The notes below the pieces were generated by a model. The model searched no databases and was not told where the DNA came from. It saw only the letters and a list, made by a program, of their open reading frames with translations. A stretch of 64,000 nucleotides of DNA, taken from contig NZ_LUKF01000019.1 of the NCBI RefSeq assembly GCF_001592755.1, positions 248,001-312,000 on the forward strand, given 5' to 3'. Shown here piece by piece: positions 62,115 to 64,000 of the stretch. This DNA is from Bdellovibrio bacteriovorus. Its GTDB lineage: Bacteria > Bdellovibrionota > Bdellovibrionia > Bdellovibrionales > Bdellovibrionaceae. The translations under genes were made by a program, and so were the position numbers. Position 1 is the stretch's first letter. Each line of letters starts with the position of its first letter.

Positions 62115-63014
62115 ATGCAACAATTGTTATTTGTTTTCCTTTTAGTTTTTTCGTCTTCTTCTTTTGCCGCAAAGATCAGTATCACTATGGACGACTTCAA
62201 TGTTCATGAAGAAACTTTGCTCACGGCACCTGAAAGAAATAAGAAGCTGCTATCGGTTTTAAAAAAGCATCGCGCGAAGGCCGCGATGTTCGTGGCCTGC
62301 AAACACTTAAAAACAGATCGAGATCAAAATCTTCTTCGAGATTGGGCGACCGCAGGCCATATGGTTGGCAGCCACACGGTAAATCATAAAAAATTTGACG
62401 CCAAAGTTTTGGTCGAAGATGAAATCAACGATATTCAGGCTTGTCATGAGCGACTTAAAGGCGAAGCTGGTTACGTTAAAATATTCCGCTTCCCGATGCT
62501 TGCCGAAGGAGACACCGTCGAAAAGCGCGATGCGGTTCGAGAGTGGCTTAAGAAAAACGACTATCGCTTCGGTCACGTCACGATTGATGCTTCCGACTGG
62601 TACATCGATCAGCGCTTGCGTCAGAAGCTTCAAGCAGACCCGAAATTTGACCTTAATAAATTTAAAGACTTTTATCTTCAACACATGTGGGAGCGGGCAC
62701 AGTACTACAACGACCTTTCAAAGAAGGTCATGGGTCGAGAGGTTACACATACTCTTCTTGTTCACTACAATCTTTTGAATGCGCTTTTTTTGGATGACTT
62801 GATAACTATGTTTAAGCGTCAGGGCTGGAAAGTCGTCGATGCTAAAAAAGCCTTTCAAGATCCTGTGTTTGGGATTCTTCCCAACAGCATGCCTTCAGGG
62901 CAAAGTGTATTGTGGGGATTAGCTAAGGAAAGCGGCAAGTTTGAAAACATCCTTCGTTATCCTGGCGAAAACGATACATATGAAAAAGAAAAGATGGATG
63001 CTTTAGGATTATAG
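62115..63014 (+). CDS. Secreted polysaccharide deacetylase (NodB domain)
   Basis: 299 residues. Signal peptide 1-18 (cleavage after SFA). NodB motifs: MT1 TMDDF (24-28) with catalytic Asp, MT2 HMVGSHTVNH with metal His residues, and FRFPMLAEG as MT3. The family removes acetyl groups from chitin, xylan or peptidoglycan in a divalent-metal-dependent way. In a predator, peptidoglycan deacetylation of prey or self is likely, but the substrate is not proven here. It is monocistronic, bounded by terminators. Confidence 0.9.
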   Translation: MQQLLFVFLLVFSSSSFAAKISITMDDFNVHEETLLTAPERNKKLLSVLKKHRAKAAMFVACKHLKTDRDQNLLRDWATAGHMVGSHTVNHKKFDAKVLVEDEINDIQACHERLKGEAGYVKIFRFPMLAEGDTVEKRDAVREWLKKNDYRFGHVTIDASDWYIDQRLRQKLQADPKFDLNKFKDFYLQHMWERAQYYNDLSKKVMGREVTHTLLVHYNLLNALFLDDLITMFKRQGWKVVDAKKAFQDPVFGILPNSMPSGQSVLWGLAKESGKFENILRYPGENDTYEKEKMDALGL

Positions 63015-63025
63015 CTCCAGAAACT

Positions 63026-63064
63026 AAAAAGCCCTGATGTTACTCAGGGCTTTTTGTTTTTTTT
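63026..63064. terminator. Bidirectional terminator between deacetylase and murA
   Basis: aaaaagccctga (63026-63037) pairs with tcagggcttttt (63044-63055), then GTTTTTTTT. It serves the plus-strand gene and, from the other side, murA. Confidence 0.9.
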
Positions 63065-64000
63065 AGTCGATACGGCGGATCTTAGCGCCGAGAGAAGAAA
63101 GCTTGTCTTCCAGTTTTTCGTAACCGCGATCCAAGTGATAGATACGGTTTACCACAGTTTCTCCGCTAGCCACTAGGCCCGCAAGAACCAAAGAAGCACT
63201 TGCACGAAGATCTGTCGCCATCACTGGTGCGCCTGTCAGTTGACCTGGTTTACCACGAACAACGGCAACACGTGTCTTAGGAGTGATATCAGCACCCAAA
63301 CGAATTAACTCTTGAACGTGCATGAAACGGTTTTCAAAAACAGTTTCAGTGATAACACTTGTTCCACGCGCCACAGTCATCAAAGCCATGAATTGAGCTT
63401 GAAGGTCTGTCGCAAAAAGTGGGTGTGGAGCCGTTGTGATATCAACAGCATTCCAAGAATCTGTTTTAAAGACTGTCATGGAATCTTTTGTCGTGTCGAC
63501 TTTGAAACCCGCCTCACGCATTTTTAGAATCAAAGTTTCCAAATGCGCAGGAACACACTTTTCAACAGTCACTTGACCATGAGTGATAGCACCCGCGATC
63601 AAAAGTGTTCCAGCCTCAATACGGTCAGGCATGATGGAGTGCTCGGCAGGATGCAATTTATCTACACCATCAATAACGATAACACTTGTTCCGTGGCCCG
63701 TGATCTTTGCGCCCATCTTAATAAGATATTCCGCAAGATCTACGATCTCGGGCTCTTTCGCAGCATTTTCAAGAACCGTGCGCCCTTGAGCTAAAGCAGC
63801 GGCCATCATCACGTTTTCAGTTCCGCCCACAGTCACTGTTTCAAATAAGAAGTTAGCACCTTGTAAGCGCTTTGAAGCGGCGTGAACGTAACCTTCTTTT
63901 TGCGTGATCTCTGCACCCAAGGCTTTGAAACCTTCTAAGTGAAGATCGATAGGACGGCTTCCGATCGCACAACCACCAGGTTGAGAAACCACGGCTTCAC
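63063..64000 (-). CDS. murA: UDP-N-acetylglucosamine 1-carboxyvinyltransferase MurA, partial
   Basis: The C-terminal three-quarters of MurA are visible; the 5' end lies beyond base 64000. The active-site loop [18 protein letters not shown] with the catalytic Cys, [21 protein letters not shown] and the C-terminal domain are all intact. It adds enolpyruvate to UDP-GlcNAc, the first committed step of peptidoglycan synthesis, and is the fosfomycin target (the Cys is present, so sensitivity is expected). The stop is directly followed by a terminator. Confidence 0.96.
   Translation of the reverse strand, partial: EAVVSQPGGCAIGSRPIDLHLEGFKALGAEITQKEGYVHAASKRLQGANFLFETVTVGGTENVMMAAALAQGRTVLENAAKEPEIVDLAEYLIKMGAKITGHGTSVIVIDGVDKLHPAEHSIMPDRIEAGTLLIAGAITHGQVTVEKCVPAHLETLILKMREAGFKVDTTKDSMTVFKTDSWNAVDITTAPHPLFATDLQAQFMALMTVARGTSVITETVFENRFMHVQELIRLGADITPKTRVAVVRGKPGQLTGAPVMATDLRASASLVLAGLVASGETVVNRIYHLDRGYEKLEDKLSSLGAKIRRID

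Overview
The window looks like chromosomal DNA of a Bdellovibrio-type predatory bacterium (Bdellovibrionota). The basis is a Tad/Flp pilus locus whose 3' end carries a YD-repeat protein gene and a tiny secreted-protein gene, arranged as I recall for the Bdellovibrio host-interaction ('hit') locus bd0109-bd0108. The many secreted hydrolases, the chemotaxis receptor and the compact gene order fit. Base composition is moderate by eye (mid-40s %GC, not computed). I cannot name the species.

Layout. 1-9.7 kb: ABC ATPase (cut by the window edge), typA, a DusB-type tRNA dihydrouridine synthase, nitroreductase, lysC, a hybrid histidine kinase and mltG. 9.7-15 kb: a four-gene operon (class III aminotransferase, M20 peptidase, astA, astD) followed by mltG, suggesting a variant arginine/ornithine/lysine succinyl-transfer catabolic route. 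15-18 kb: BatE-like TPR/SH3 protein, BamD-like lipoprotein, TPR protein and hpt. 18-20 kb: chemotaxis receptor and a small secreted protein. 20-30 kb: Tad pilus locus (Flp pilin, a leaderless pilin-like ORF, three pseudopilin-like proteins, CpaB, CpaC secretin, a fused CpaE-CpaF ATPase, TadB, YD-repeat protein, hit-like protein). 30-34 kb: response regulator and two divergent outer-membrane-type proteins. 34-39 kb: groES-groEL, periplasmic carbonic anhydrase, PhyH-like dioxygenase. 38.6-39.6 kb: tRNA-Asn, tRNA-Arg and tRNA-Ser(GCU).

39.6-42.1 kb is an AT-rich accessory cassette abutting tRNA-Ser, and it is the main candidate for an undescribed system. It encodes a 118-residue Sec-signal precursor whose C-terminal part holds two copies of TRFVPYG(Q/N)T, then a 303-residue protein with an HExxH motif, then a protein kinase-GNAT acetyltransferase fusion. 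I read it as a RiPP-like peptide maturation operon.

42.4-56.2 kb: slyX, queF, a secreted caspase-like peptidase between two predicted lipoproteins, guaD, a collagen-like lipoprotein, a secreted papain-like protease with a DUF333-like partner, a secreted metzincin-like protein, a membrane class III nucleotidyl cyclase, DedA and an alpha/beta hydrolase. 56.3-64 kb: tRNA-Ser(UGA), serS, a small membrane protein, a 966-residue TPR protein, a small secreted protein, a polysaccharide deacetylase and murA (cut by the window edge).

Three different long palindromic elements (about 117, 152 and 123 bp) lie in or next to gene ends. Several hairpins overlie ribosome binding sites or stop codons. No CRISPR array, insertion sequence, prophage or rRNA gene was seen.
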